Shown here piece by piece: positions 33,293 through 43,463 of a stretch of DNA of 64,000 nt. Made by a program: the position numbers and the translations under genes. Each line of letters begins with the position of its first letter. Position 1 is the first letter of the stretch. The notes beneath the pieces were generated by a model, which saw only the letters and a list, made by a program, of their open reading frames with translations, searched no databases and was not told the origin of the DNA. The stretch is from Paludibacteraceae bacterium (lineage in GTDB: Bacteria; Bacteroidota; Bacteroidia; Bacteroidales; Paludibacteraceae), in contig CAJOKE010000018.1 of NCBI GenBank assembly GCA_905235225.1, forward strand, positions 41,218 through 105,217, written 5' to 3'.

Positions 33293-34636
33293 ATGAATCT
33301 ATTCACAGCCAGACTGACAGGCAAAATGGTCTCGACAGAGGCTTTTGAAGCCAACATGCATGAGATGCAACAACGTGTAATCCGCTACCGCAAAGTAGAG
33401 AAATCACCAGAATTGAAAGAGTATCTCGAGTTGAAAGCTATCGTGGAATCTTCTGACTTCCAAAGTCATAAAAATGAACTGAAAAACCGTAAATACAAGG
33501 ATACGGAAGAAGGACGCAAAACCGCCCACTACAAAAACCTGTCAGGTGCCTTGAGGATGAAAGGTTACAAGTATGCACTCGGATTGCCTGAATTCCGCGA
33601 ATTCCTTGAATTCCGCGAGTCGGAAGATTTCAGTAAAATTGCATCCCGCAAAGAACGGAGTCAGTCACCCAAACTCCAGACGTTCTACCGTATCTACAAG
33701 TCCATGTTCTACAAGAACTTCCTGCAGGTGCAACAATCCCAGGAACTCAAGCAGCTGACTGCACTCGAAGCGGAGATGGCTACAGAGGATTTCAAACAAC
33801 GCAACGCTTTGTGGGCTGACGAAAAACGCTGGGAACACTCCAAGGAGTTCCAGACAGAGCAACGGTATCTCCAATTAGGGAATTTGGATGACATCAAGTT
33901 CTACTTTGCGCAACGTGCTGAAGAAATAGACTGGGCTGAACTCTTCAGACCCTCATTCGAAGATGACATGTCTTCCGGCAAGAACTGGAAACCCGGGTAT
34001 GGCTACGCAACACAAGCACTTCGGGATGGACACTCGCGTACCAATGAACGGCAGGCATATAATAATGGCAAGAACACCTTCTTTGCCGAAGGGCGAATGG
34101 ACATTGAGACACATGCCGAACCGAAAACGGCTGTTGCTTGGGATGAAAAGAAAGGATTTATCGAACACAAGTTTGAATATACCTCTGATGTCATGAATAC
34201 ACGTGACGCCTTCCAACAAACAGAAGGTATGTTCATGGCGAAAGTGCGCAGCCAAGGTTCAGGACATCATTTCTTCGGACTCTCAACGGGCAAACCCGGA
34301 CAACCCATGCTGGCTCTCTATAACTATAATGGCAAAGTTCACCAGATGGGCATTATAGACGGGAAAAACAGCAAACTCGCTGACTTGACCGGCATGCTCC
34401 GTTCAATGTACTACGTCTACATAATCCGTTGGTCATCCAAAGAGATTATTTGGTACGTTAACAATATGGAAGTGATGCGTATGGAAAACAAACTTCCAAA
34501 AGACCAAATGTTCATGCTCGCACAGTCATTCCTTCCATCTTCCGAACGTGGCGGAGAGGGAAAACTCAAAGTGCAATGGGTTCGGGTATTCAGAAATGCA
34601 GAGGATACTAAAAATCAATTCCCAAGAAAAGAGTAA
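33293..34636 (+). CDS. Protein with N-terminal helical repeats and a C-terminal concanavalin/GH16-like domain
   Basis: Repeated S-x-D/E-F/L...Y/F-K helical units; C-terminal beta-rich YVYIIRWSSKEIIWYVNNMEVMRM..GKLKVQWVRVFRN. Confidence 0.55.
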   Translation: MNLFTARLTGKMVSTEAFEANMHEMQQRVIRYRKVEKSPELKEYLELKAIVESSDFQSHKNELKNRKYKDTEEGRKTAHYKNLSGALRMKGYKYALGLPEFREFLEFRESEDFSKIASRKERSQSPKLQTFYRIYKSMFYKNFLQVQQSQELKQLTALEAEMATEDFKQRNALWADEKRWEHSKEFQTEQRYLQLGNLDDIKFYFAQRAEEIDWAELFRPSFEDDMSSGKNWKPGYGYATQALRDGHSRTNERQAYNNGKNTFFAEGRMDIETHAEPKTAVAWDEKKGFIEHKFEYTSDVMNTRDAFQQTEGMFMAKVRSQGSGHHFFGLSTGKPGQPMLALYNYNGKVHQMGIIDGKNSKLADLTGMLRSMYYVYIIRWSSKEIIWYVNNMEVMRMENKLPKDQMFMLAQSFLPSSERGGEGKLKVQWVRVFRNAEDTKNQFPRKE

Positions 34637-34639
34637 ACT

Positions 34640-35425
34640 ATGTTTCTGATTGCCGGACCATGTGCCATTGAGTGTCGGGAGACCGTCTTGCTCACTGCTG
34701 AAACGCTGAAGCGTGTATGCGAGGATATGGGTATCAAACTATACTTCAAGTCCTCTTATGACAAAGCCAATAGAACTTCCAACAGCGGTAGAGGGGTCGG
34801 CATGGAAACCGGATTACGTATCTTGCAGGAAGTTAAAGAGCAGTTTGCTCTGCCTATCCTTACTGATGTTCATGAGTCTTGGCAGTGCAAACCTGTAGCA
34901 CAAGTGGCTGATGTACTGCAAATTCCTGCTTTCCTTAGCCGGCAGACCGATCTGCTGCAGGCAGCGGCTGAAACCGGGAAAATTGTGAATGTCAAAAAAG
35001 GACAATTCATGGCTCCTTGGGACATGAAAGGCTGCATCGCGAAAATCAAAGCCGTGCGCGGCAACACTGATGGCATATGGTTGACCGAGCGCGGTTCTTC
35101 TTTTGGCTATGGCAGGTTAGTTGTGGACATGACATCCTTGGTCGAAATGCGCAAATTCGGCTGCCCTGTTGTCTTTGACGCTACTCATAGTGTCCAGCAA
35201 CCCAGTTCATCAGAGGGTATCACCGGCGGAAACCGTGACATGGTTCCACATCTCATGCGGGCGGCACTGGCGGTCGGAGTGGACGGCATTTTTCTCGAGG
35301 TACACCCCAAACCCGAAGAAGCGGTATCTGACGCCGCTAACCAAGTGAGACTAAGTGACATAAGAGATATTTTATTACAAGCACAAGAATATGACCTGTT
35401 CGCAAAGAGCAAAACAAATATTTGA
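34640..35425 (+). CDS. kdsA: 3-deoxy-8-phosphooctulonate synthase
   Basis: FLIAGPCAIECRETVL; FKSSYDKANRTSNSGRGVGMETGLRIL; FDATHSVQQPS. Confidence 0.96.
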   Translation: MFLIAGPCAIECRETVLLTAETLKRVCEDMGIKLYFKSSYDKANRTSNSGRGVGMETGLRILQEVKEQFALPILTDVHESWQCKPVAQVADVLQIPAFLSRQTDLLQAAAETGKIVNVKKGQFMAPWDMKGCIAKIKAVRGNTDGIWLTERGSSFGYGRLVVDMTSLVEMRKFGCPVVFDATHSVQQPSSSEGITGGNRDMVPHLMRAALAVGVDGIFLEVHPKPEEAVSDAANQVRLSDIRDILLQAQEYDLFAKSKTNI

Positions 35426-36341
35426 TGAAGAGATTGAAGAATTACGCAAGTTAGGCACAACCATCGGATCCGAATTTGACTGCGCCATCGACAAAATTTT
35501 CACCTGCAAGGGTAAGATTGTCGTTATGGGAATCGGCAAAACCGGCATCATGGGACACAAGATTGCTTCTTCTTTAGCATCTACCGGCACACCCGCTATC
35601 TTCGTAAATGCAGCAGAAGCCGTACACGGCGACCTCGGTATGATTAGCGGCACGGATATTGTTCTGCTTGTTAGCAATAGCGGCGCATCAAACGAGATTC
35701 TCAATGTCATTGATCCGGTACGCAAATTAGGATGCTATATCATTGCAATGACAGGAGACAAATCATCGAAATTGGCAAAAGAATCCGATCTCGTTCTATC
35801 CATTCATGTGGACAAAGAAGCCTGCCCGCTCGGCTTGGCACCTACTACTTCGACAACTGCGACTACATTGATGGGAGATGCGCTAATGGTTTGTTTGATG
35901 GAGAAACGGCAATTCAAAGCTACCGACTTCTCTCTCTATCACCCGGGAGGTGCTTTGGGACGGAAACTGTTAGGTAGAGTCCAGAATTTTATGACTACCG
36001 ATGTGCCGCATGTATCTGTTAAAGCCTCACTCAAAGAGGTTGTGGCTGAAATGTCAGCCAAACATCTCGGTATGACAATGGTGTACGACAACGATATTTG
36101 CAAAGGAATTATCACGGATGGCGACCTGAGACGCGCCATTCAAAAATATGACCACCTCGATATAGAGGCTCAGCAAATCATGACACCCACATACAAACAC
36201 ATTGATAAACAAGCATTGCTGACGGATGCGTTGGCAGTTATGGATCAGTATAATATTACTACGCTTGCCGTCACCGAGAAGCCTACGACGGAGGCGATAA
36301 TAGGAATTATATCTATTCACCACATTATTGATTTTAATTAA
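35391..36341 (+). CDS. kdsD: KpsF/GutQ family D-arabinose-5-phosphate isomerase
   Basis: SIS domain (VVMGIGKTGIMGHKIASSLASTGTPAIFVNAAEAVHGDLGMI) plus CBS pair. Confidence 0.95.
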   Translation: MTCSQRAKQIFDEEIEELRKLGTTIGSEFDCAIDKIFTCKGKIVVMGIGKTGIMGHKIASSLASTGTPAIFVNAAEAVHGDLGMISGTDIVLLVSNSGASNEILNVIDPVRKLGCYIIAMTGDKSSKLAKESDLVLSIHVDKEACPLGLAPTTSTTATTLMGDALMVCLMEKRQFKATDFSLYHPGGALGRKLLGRVQNFMTTDVPHVSVKASLKEVVAEMSAKHLGMTMVYDNDICKGIITDGDLRRAIQKYDHLDIEAQQIMTPTYKHIDKQALLTDALAVMDQYNITTLAVTEKPTTEAIIGIISIHHIIDFN

Positions 36342-36343
36342 GT

Positions 36344-38020
36344 ATGGAGAAGCAAACCGTTGCATTGTATTGCAAAAACAACAAGCAGTTTTATGATGTT
36401 GAACAAGGAAGTGCTATTATTGACTTCTACAAACAAACCGGAGTACAATTGAAATACCCGGTCATTGCAGCCCGAGTCAATTACAAAGTTCAGGACCTGC
36501 GATACATCGTTTATAAACCGAAAGATGTGGAGTTTATTGATGCCAGTTGTTCCGACGGAATGCGCGTCTATGTTCGCACACTTTGCATGGTGATGGCATG
36601 TGCCGTTAACGAATTATACCCCGATTGCTCGCTCCGTATTGAACACCCTATCTCCAAAGGATATTTCTGCACTTTGCGTACACACGACGGAGAAAAAGTC
36701 GAACTGAATAAGGAAATGATTGCCGGCATTCGGGAACGGATGCAGAAAATCATTGACGAAAACAGGACAATCGAAGTGGAATATAAGCAGACCAAAACAG
36801 TTATGCAGCTCTTCCGGGAACGCCCTGACTATGAATCTTCACTGCTGGAAACACTGGGAAATCCATATTGCCGCTTCTTCCGAATGGGGAACTTTATTGA
36901 TTATTATAATGGTGTATTGATGCCATCTACCGGCTATCTTAACATCTTTGACCTGCAACCATACTACAACGATATGTTGCTACGAATCCCATGCAGACAA
37001 GACCCCAACCGGCTGGAAGATATGTGCGAACAGGATAAAATGTTCGATATATTTACGGAATTTGTCGGATGGAACAGATTACTCCATATTAGAAATGTGG
37101 GGGAATTCAATAAAGCCTGCAAAAATAACCGTTCATATGAAATGATTAAATTAAGCGAGGCGCTTCATGAGAAAAAAGTAGCACAAATCGCGGATATGAT
37201 TGCTGCACGGGAACCACGTCCACGGTTTGTCATGATTTCAGGACCGTCTTCTTCCGGAAAAACCACTTTCTCAAAACGTCTCACCATACAACTCATGGTT
37301 AACGGAATAAGACCCGTTTCCATATCACTCGACAATTACTTCGTCAATCGCGAAGATACTCCGCGCGACGAAAACGGAGATTGGGACTTTGAACATATTA
37401 ACGCCCTTGATTTACCACTCCTTCAGGAGCATGTCAAGGCGTTGCTTGATGGACAGGAAGTCAGTCTGCCTACATATAATTTCGAAACCGGTAAACGTGA
37501 ATTCAAAGGCAATACACTCCAACTGGAAAAGGATACCATTGTTATCTTGGAAGGTCTGCATGCTCTTAATCCCGACCTGTTGCCTAATATTCCCAAAGAG
37601 GCTACTTTCCGCATTTTTGTCAGCCCCATGACTACCATCAACCTCGATAACCATAACTGGATCCCGACAACCGATCTCCGCCTTATTCGACGGATTGTAC
37701 GCGACTATCGCTATCGGAACTACTCGGCACGCGAAACAATTGCACGCTGCCCGAGCGTACGCCGTGGCGAGGAAAGATGGATATATCCCTTCCAGGAGAA
37801 TGCAGATGTCATGTTCAATTCCGCATTGTTGTTTGAATTAGCCGTACTCAAACGCCATGCAGAACCGATGTTGGCGGAAGTACCTAAATATTGTGAAGAA
37901 TATGGCGAGGCACACCGCATGTTAACATTCCTAAGTTATTTTGAATCCATTCCAGAACGCGAGATTCCGCCTACTTCATTCCTGCGCGAATTCGTTGGCG
38001 GTAGTTCGTTTAGATATTAG
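36344..38020 (+). CDS. nucleoside (uridine-type) kinase with N-terminal TGS/threonyl-like domain
   Basis: FVMISGPSSSGKTTFSKRLTIQL; DNYFVNREDTPRDENGDWDFEHINALD. Confidence 0.9.
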   Translation: MEKQTVALYCKNNKQFYDVEQGSAIIDFYKQTGVQLKYPVIAARVNYKVQDLRYIVYKPKDVEFIDASCSDGMRVYVRTLCMVMACAVNELYPDCSLRIEHPISKGYFCTLRTHDGEKVELNKEMIAGIRERMQKIIDENRTIEVEYKQTKTVMQLFRERPDYESSLLETLGNPYCRFFRMGNFIDYYNGVLMPSTGYLNIFDLQPYYNDMLLRIPCRQDPNRLEDMCEQDKMFDIFTEFVGWNRLLHIRNVGEFNKACKNNRSYEMIKLSEALHEKKVAQIADMIAAREPRPRFVMISGPSSSGKTTFSKRLTIQLMVNGIRPVSISLDNYFVNREDTPRDENGDWDFEHINALDLPLLQEHVKALLDGQEVSLPTYNFETGKREFKGNTLQLEKDTIVILEGLHALNPDLLPNIPKEATFRIFVSPMTTINLDNHNWIPTTDLRLIRRIVRDYRYRNYSARETIARCPSVRRGEERWIYPFQENADVMFNSALLFELAVLKRHAEPMLAEVPKYCEEYGEAHRMLTFLSYFESIPEREIPPTSFLREFVGGSSFRY

Positions 38021-38021
38021 T

Positions 38022-38549
38022 ATGAATAAACTTTTAATTATCATAGCATTAAGCCTTCCCTTCACCGCCTTGGCGGAGGATACTGTTCCTGATTCGCTTG
38101 CTACTGAAGCGCAAACTGCTGAGTATGTTTCAGATACGATACCCAATGACTCCTTGGCAGATTCAATAGTTGAACCGCTGCATTCCATCTTCGATGTAAT
38201 GACCAATGTCATTATACACCAGGATTCTCTGGTACGGCAATTGATCTTGGATAGGGCATCAGGGCGCGAAAAAGAAAACGTGGAGGTTGCCGGATACCGA
38301 GTCCAGATTTATTCGTCCAACCGGCAGCAGGAAGCAAAAATGGAAGCCATGCGTCTGGAGAAAGAGATGCTGACAAAACTGGATGTCCCCGTTTATGTCA
38401 ACTACGCTCCGCCATTCTGGAAAGTACGTATCGGCGATTTTGCCACATACGAAGAGGCACAGGAATTTAAGAATAGTTTTATCCGTGAGTTCCCCGAACT
38501 TATGGGCGATACTTATGTTGTACGTGACCAAGTTATTTTGAAACAATGA
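38022..38549 (+). CDS. SPOR domain-containing secreted protein
   Basis: [18 protein letters not shown] signal; [40 protein letters not shown]. Confidence 0.85.
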   Translation: MNKLLIIIALSLPFTALAEDTVPDSLATEAQTAEYVSDTIPNDSLADSIVEPLHSIFDVMTNVIIHQDSLVRQLILDRASGREKENVEVAGYRVQIYSSNRQQEAKMEAMRLEKEMLTKLDVPVYVNYAPPFWKVRIGDFATYEEAQEFKNSFIREFPELMGDTYVVRDQVILKQ

Positions 38550-39133
38550 ATTTACAAGCATTTACTGAAAACACTGATACCACTAAAGCGATTGCAGAGC
38601 ATATTTCTGCCATCCTGACTATACTTGGCGAAGACGTCCACCGCCAGGGACTTGAACGGACACCTGAACGGGTTGGAAAGGCTTTCCAGTACCTTACAAA
38701 AGGATACAACGAAGACCCGGATGCCATCTTGAAATCTGCACTTTTTGAAAGCAACTACCGGCACATGGTTATCGTTAAAGACATTGATTTCTACTCACTT
38801 TGCGAACATCATATCCTACCCTTTTTCGGCAAAGTGCATATAGCATATATCCCTAATGGAAAGCAAGTTACGGGATTGAGTAAGATTGCGCGTGTCGTGG
38901 ATGTTTATGCACGGCGGCTGCAAATTCAGGAGCGCATGACCACACAGATTAAGGACTGCATACAGCGCACACTTGATCCTTTAGGAGTTATGGTGGTGGT
39001 CGAAGCAGAACATCTCTGCATGAAAATGCGCGGTACCGAGAAACAGAATAGTATCACCACTACATCTGATTTCACCGGCGCATTTACTCGCCCCGAAACA
39101 CGGGAGGAGTTCCTGCGCTTGATTCGCGCATAA
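38546..39133 (+). CDS. folE: GTP cyclohydrolase I
   Basis: [42 protein letters not shown]. Confidence 0.97.
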   Translation: MNLQAFTENTDTTKAIAEHISAILTILGEDVHRQGLERTPERVGKAFQYLTKGYNEDPDAILKSALFESNYRHMVIVKDIDFYSLCEHHILPFFGKVHIAYIPNGKQVTGLSKIARVVDVYARRLQIQERMTTQIKDCIQRTLDPLGVMVVVEAEHLCMKMRGTEKQNSITTTSDFTGAFTRPETREEFLRLIRA

Positions 39134-39164
39134 CACACAACTTTTTATCACATTCAGAACTTCA

Positions 39165-39296
39165 GAAAATTGCCGATTATTAAGATTTACCCTCAAAAAC
39201 CGGCTTACGGCTCACTTACGGCAGACATACGGCACGGTTACGACCGGCGTATTACACCGTTTTTTGACCAAAAAATGTACGATTTTTAAGATTTTG
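39165..39296. repeat. Dispersed repeat family I, copy 2 (TAC/TAT at 39206, 39217, 39228, 39239, 39250)
   Basis: Homologous to 29637-29767; TA dinucleotides recur exactly every 11 nt. Confidence 0.92.
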
Positions 39297-39343
39297 AATT
39301 AATCGCCATCTCGCAAATATCTCATTGGAATCATCAATTGAAC

Positions 39344-39373
39344 ACAAAAGGGGGCTACCTAATGGCAGCCCCT
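39344..39373 (-). terminator. rpsT terminator
   Basis: Minus strand ggggctgcc-attag-gtagcccccttttg. Confidence 0.8.
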
Positions 39374-39395
39374 TATTCTATAGGGTCTTACTCAA

Positions 39396-39650
39396 TTACG
39401 CGAGCTTGTTAACGTAAACAGCCAATTTCGATTTCAGATTGGCAGCCTTGTTGCGATGAATAATGTTACGCTTTGCCAGCTTATCCAACATGGAACTTAC
39501 CTTCGGAAGTGCCTCGGCTGCAGCTGCCTTGTCTGTGGTAGCACGCAAGTCACGAACGGCATTGCGGGTAGTTTTTGCATAATAATGATTGTGAGCCTTG
39601 CGTGTTGCAGTTTGGCGGATACGTTTCAAAGATGATTTATGATTTGCCAT
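39396..39650 (-). CDS. rpsT: 30S ribosomal protein S20
   Basis: [37 protein letters not shown]. Confidence 0.97.
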   Translation of the reverse strand: MANHKSSLKRIRQTATRKAHNHYYAKTTRNAVRDLRATTDKAAAAEALPKVSSMLDKLAKRNIIHRNKAANLKSKLAVYVNKLA

Positions 39651-39692
39651 CTCGACAGTTTAATTAGTTAAATTAGTTTTTCAGTTTATTCG

Positions 39693-39764
39693 TAGCCTAT
39701 AGCAGAGTCGAACTGCTCTTTACAGAATGAAAATCTGTCGTCCTAGCCGATAGACGAATAGGCC
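39693..39764 (-). tRNA. tRNA-Glu (anticodon TTC)
   Basis: Reverse strand GGCCTATTCGTCTATCGGCTAGGACGACAGATTTTCATTCTGTAAAGAGCAGTTCGACTCTGCTATAGGCTA folds as a cloverleaf. Confidence 0.94.
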
Positions 39765-39903
39765 ATCTACAATGCTTTCTTCCAAAAGCGGGTGCAAAAG
39801 TACTATAAAAGTTTTGAATACACAAATTTTTTTGAAAAAAAAGTGATTTTTTAGCAAATATATTGCTTATATCGCGTTTTTTTTATAATTTTGCAGCCGA
39901 TTT

Positions 39904-40689
39904 ATGACAAAATGTATGAAAAAATTACTATACACCTTAATAATATTATGTACGTGTGCGGGTGCGTATGCACAGAATACAAACACGCAACCGGATTTGC
40001 AAACTACCGATAGCAGGTTCTTTGACCCCACTAAAAAGGACACTAAGCAAAACGACTACACTTTCGGTGTTGATTACCGCTTTGAACTGGGATATATACA
40101 AAACTACCAAAACTCCCTTAGAAAAAATTATCCCGATATGTTCCTGCACGGGGGACGAATCGGAGCCACGTTTGATTTCCTGCTTCCTATCCGTTTTAGT
40201 TTGCAAACAGGTCTGCTGATTGATATTGCATACGGTGTCAATAATCAACATTGGCGTTCACAAGACGCTCCCAGCGTGCAGGTAGAGTACCTGCGGCATA
40301 AAATTCTCGAAGCGGAATTGACTGTTCCTGTGCGGGTTTACTACAACATTCCTTTGTGGAAAAAACTGAATATGTTCTTCTTTACCGGCCCGCAAATCAG
40401 TATCGGTCTCACCGAATATGACTTTATGCAGGAGCATCTGAGTGATGGAACCATGGAGTGGCTCCAGTCACAGGGAATCCATACAAACCCGTATGACAGA
40501 TTGGCGGAAAAAGAATTGCACCGCTTCAATATACAATGGGGACTCGGAGGTGGATTCGAGTGGGACAAATATCGCCTGCAGGCAGGCTATCAATTCGGAT
40601 TGAATAATATGGTACGAAACAAGGTTATTACCAACCAACATATGTGGCAATGGGGATGGTTTGTAACCTTCTGCTATAAAATAAATTAA
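39904..40689 (+). CDS. outer-membrane beta-barrel (PorT-like) protein
   Basis: Signal peptide CTCAGAYAQ; alternating barrel strands; C-terminal WQWGWFVTFCYKIN. Confidence 0.65.
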   Translation: MTKCMKKLLYTLIILCTCAGAYAQNTNTQPDLQTTDSRFFDPTKKDTKQNDYTFGVDYRFELGYIQNYQNSLRKNYPDMFLHGGRIGATFDFLLPIRFSLQTGLLIDIAYGVNNQHWRSQDAPSVQVEYLRHKILEAELTVPVRVYYNIPLWKKLNMFFFTGPQISIGLTEYDFMQEHLSDGTMEWLQSQGIHTNPYDRLAEKELHRFNIQWGLGGGFEWDKYRLQAGYQFGLNNMVRNKVITNQHMWQWGWFVTFCYKIN

Positions 40690-40698
40690 CAAATTCTC

Positions 40699-40775
40699 TC
40701 ATTTTCATTTGGGGTGCCAAAAGGCTGAGATAACACCCATTGAACTTGAGCAGGTAATGCTGCTAAAGAAAATGA
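40699..40775 (+). promoter_or_regulatory. TPP riboswitch (THI element)
   Basis: ggggtgcc...ggctgagataacaccc...tgaacttgagcaggtaatgctg core; P1 TCATTTTC/GAAAATGA. Confidence 0.95.
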
Positions 40776-42973
40776 AAAATCAACTTCCTCTTTTCAACCG
40801 GTCACGGTTGACTTTTATGAGTGCAATTGCACTCGCATGTGTGTCTGCAAATGCGCAGACGAGTAAGGACACCTTATCCGCTGATGATTTGACGCTTCAG
40901 GAGATTGTTGTAAGCGCACCTGTCATGCAGGTCACTAACAACAAACAGGAAATGAAACATGCAGAACTGAATCGCGACAACACAGGACAGAATCTTCCGT
41001 ATTTACTCAATGTAACACCGTCTTTAGTAACAACTTCCGATGACGGTCTTGGGATTGGCTACACCTATTTTCATATCCGGGGGACAGACCAGACACGCAT
41101 TAACATGACTATAAACGAAGTCCCCCTCAATGACGCGGAGAGCCAAGCCGTGTTCTGGGTGAACCTGACTGATATGGCAAGTGGAACAAGCAGTCTCCAA
41201 GTACAACGCGGTATTGGTACAAGTGCCAATGGCGGCAGCAGTTTTGGTGCCAGCGTAAATCTTAGAACATTGGACTCTGCCATTCCGGAAAGCGACCACC
41301 CGGGACCGGTACGTGCAGAATTGGATTTCAATGGAGGTATGTACAACACCTTCCGGGAGATGCTTAAAGCAGATGTTTATCTTGGTGACCGATTTGCCCA
41401 AAAAGGTGCATGGCATATTGGCGGACGGTTTTCAAAAGTGAACTCCGACGGTTACATTGAACGCGCTACATCTGACCTGTTCAGTTATCAGGGTGAAATA
41501 GGATGGCAGAACACCCAAACCGCCGTCACACTGACTGCCTTCGGCGGCAAAGAAAAAACATACATGGCATGGTACGGAGTCGATTATAATACGGCTTGGG
41601 GGATAAACGGTGCCAATCGACGGTACAACCCCGCAGGTGAATATATTGACCAAAACGGTAACATTGCCTATTATGATAACCAGACTGACAACTATCAGCA
41701 ACACCATGCACATCTGCACATCGGGCATCGTTTCAATGTACACTGGTCGCTCTCTGCTACCGCCCATTACACCTATGGCACCGGTTACTATGAAATGCTC
41801 ATGACCGACTGGGAAACATACCACGCGGATAACATCACACAAAAAGGACTCCGTAACCATTTCTATGGCGGTATCCTGACAAGCAAGTATGTACACGAAA
41901 AAGCAGATGTACAGTTCGGATTGGCATTCAACCAATACCGTGGTCTGCAATACGGCAATATCGACACCACCTGTAATGCCGGTACATTCATTCCATATTA
42001 CGAAGGTTTCGGTCAAAAAACGGATGGCAACATCTATGCAAAAGCCAATTGGCGCATATTACACCGCGGACAGGAGAAACTCAGCCTTTACGGCGATTTA
42101 CAATACAGAATGGTGGACTACAAGATATGGGGCGACAACGAGGAAACAAGTATGCTTGATATACCTGTCAATATCAACGTACACAACACATGGCATTTCT
42201 TCAATCCCAAAGCAGGGTTGACCTATGACAATCATGGACACCGCTTGTCTGCAACTTTTGCAATGGCACACCGTGAACCCACTCGAAACAATTTTGTTAC
42301 TGCAGCCGAACCGGTTGATCCGAAGCCGGAGAGACTGTACGACTATGAGTTAGGATACAGTTACGCCTCTGCAGGTGTTCTCAAAAGCGGATACGCAATG
42401 CCCTGGACGATTGGGCTGAACCTCTATTTTATGGACTATGACAACCAACTCATCGCTACTGGCGATGTCAGTTCCGTAGGATATCTGATTACCACTAATG
42501 TCAAAGATTCATACCGCACAGGTGCGGAATTTCAATTCGGTGTAGACTGGACCGGATGGTTTGCATGGAAAGGCAACCTGACATGGAGTCGCAATAAGTG
42601 GAAAGACACTGCGCTATGGCGGACAATTTCCTTCTCGCCGGATTGGACAGCAGCAAACATCTTCTCTTTCCACTATGCAGGATTCAATGCGGACTTGCAA
42701 ACGCTCGTTGTCAGCAAACAGTTTTTAGGCAATGATGAGAACCATGAGGCTATGCTGAAAGCATATACGGTGACGAACTTGATGATGACTTATGCGCTGC
42801 CATTCCATAAATTACACAACGCAAAAAACATACCTGACATAACACTTAAATGCCAGATAAACAATCTGTTCGATACAAATTATGTGAATAACGGCGGCAC
42901 AGACGGCACCTATGTATGGTTCTTCCCGCAGGCGGGTATCAACGTTCACGCAGGCTTTGCCGTACGATGGTAG
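40772..42973 (+). CDS. TonB-dependent receptor, probable thiamin-related uptake
   Basis: Plug domain (LQEIVVSAPVMQ..LPYLLNVTPSLVTTSDDGLGIGYTYFHIRGTDQTRINMTINEVPLND) and terminal barrel strand; directly downstream of the TPP aptamer. Confidence 0.92.
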   Translation: MKNQLPLFNRSRLTFMSAIALACVSANAQTSKDTLSADDLTLQEIVVSAPVMQVTNNKQEMKHAELNRDNTGQNLPYLLNVTPSLVTTSDDGLGIGYTYFHIRGTDQTRINMTINEVPLNDAESQAVFWVNLTDMASGTSSLQVQRGIGTSANGGSSFGASVNLRTLDSAIPESDHPGPVRAELDFNGGMYNTFREMLKADVYLGDRFAQKGAWHIGGRFSKVNSDGYIERATSDLFSYQGEIGWQNTQTAVTLTAFGGKEKTYMAWYGVDYNTAWGINGANRRYNPAGEYIDQNGNIAYYDNQTDNYQQHHAHLHIGHRFNVHWSLSATAHYTYGTGYYEMLMTDWETYHADNITQKGLRNHFYGGILTSKYVHEKADVQFGLAFNQYRGLQYGNIDTTCNAGTFIPYYEGFGQKTDGNIYAKANWRILHRGQEKLSLYGDLQYRMVDYKIWGDNEETSMLDIPVNINVHNTWHFFNPKAGLTYDNHGHRLSATFAMAHREPTRNNFVTAAEPVDPKPERLYDYELGYSYASAGVLKSGYAMPWTIGLNLYFMDYDNQLIATGDVSSVGYLITTNVKDSYRTGAEFQFGVDWTGWFAWKGNLTWSRNKWKDTALWRTISFSPDWTAANIFSFHYAGFNADLQTLVVSKQFLGNDENHEAMLKAYTVTNLMMTYALPFHKLHNAKNIPDITLKCQINNLFDTNYVNNGGTDGTYVWFFPQAGINVHAGFAVRW

Positions 42974-43454
42974 TCGCCGCCCAAGCGGTTATAACTGTCC
43001 CCACAGGAATCCAACCCCACAAATAATCTACACAGAAAAATTGCGCCCAGACAAAATCAATCCAACCCTGCCAAATACATAGTGCGGCATGTAGGGCGAC
43101 CAAACCATAGCCGATGATTGTAGCTAAAATTGAACGCAGATTGAATGCGTTCTGGTAAATCATATAGCCCCAGCACGGCAATGTGAGAAACAATACTGTC
43201 GGAACCCAATATGATGCAACACCAAGTAGCACCGCCATTTGGAAATTCTCTTCCGCAGATGACTCATGCCGGTCTATCCGATATAAGACACGGACAACTA
43301 CCATCACCAAGGCTGCCGCAGCAAATCCCCACCAATAATTGACAGGAACATCCAAACCGAAAACTAACGGAATACCGATTACGCTGCCGGCTGCCAATAG
43401 CCAGAAAACTATCGGCAGACCGCGGCGTAATATGGTTTTAGTGCGGTAATTCAT
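42939..43454 (-). CDS. integral membrane hypothetical protein
   Basis: Multiple hydrophobic helices; 35-nt convergent overlap with the TonB receptor gene. Confidence 0.65.
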   Translation of the reverse strand: MNYRTKTILRRGLPIVFWLLAAGSVIGIPLVFGLDVPVNYWWGFAAAALVMVVVRVLYRIDRHESSAEENFQMAVLLGVASYWVPTVLFLTLPCWGYMIYQNAFNLRSILATIIGYGLVALHAALCIWQGWIDFVWAQFFCVDYLWGWIPVGTVITAWAATTIVRQSLRER

Positions 43455-43463
43455 CTCAGATGC

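Noticed and set aside
33598-33632. attccgcgaattccttgaattccgcgag repeat
   Set aside because: An 18-nt repeat coding for FREFLEFRE within a helical-repeat protein; explained by protein repeats, not by the 11-bp arrays
41432-42016. 194-aa minus-strand ORF inside the TonB receptor gene
   Set aside because: Antisense to a convincing TonB receptor; no recognizable domain
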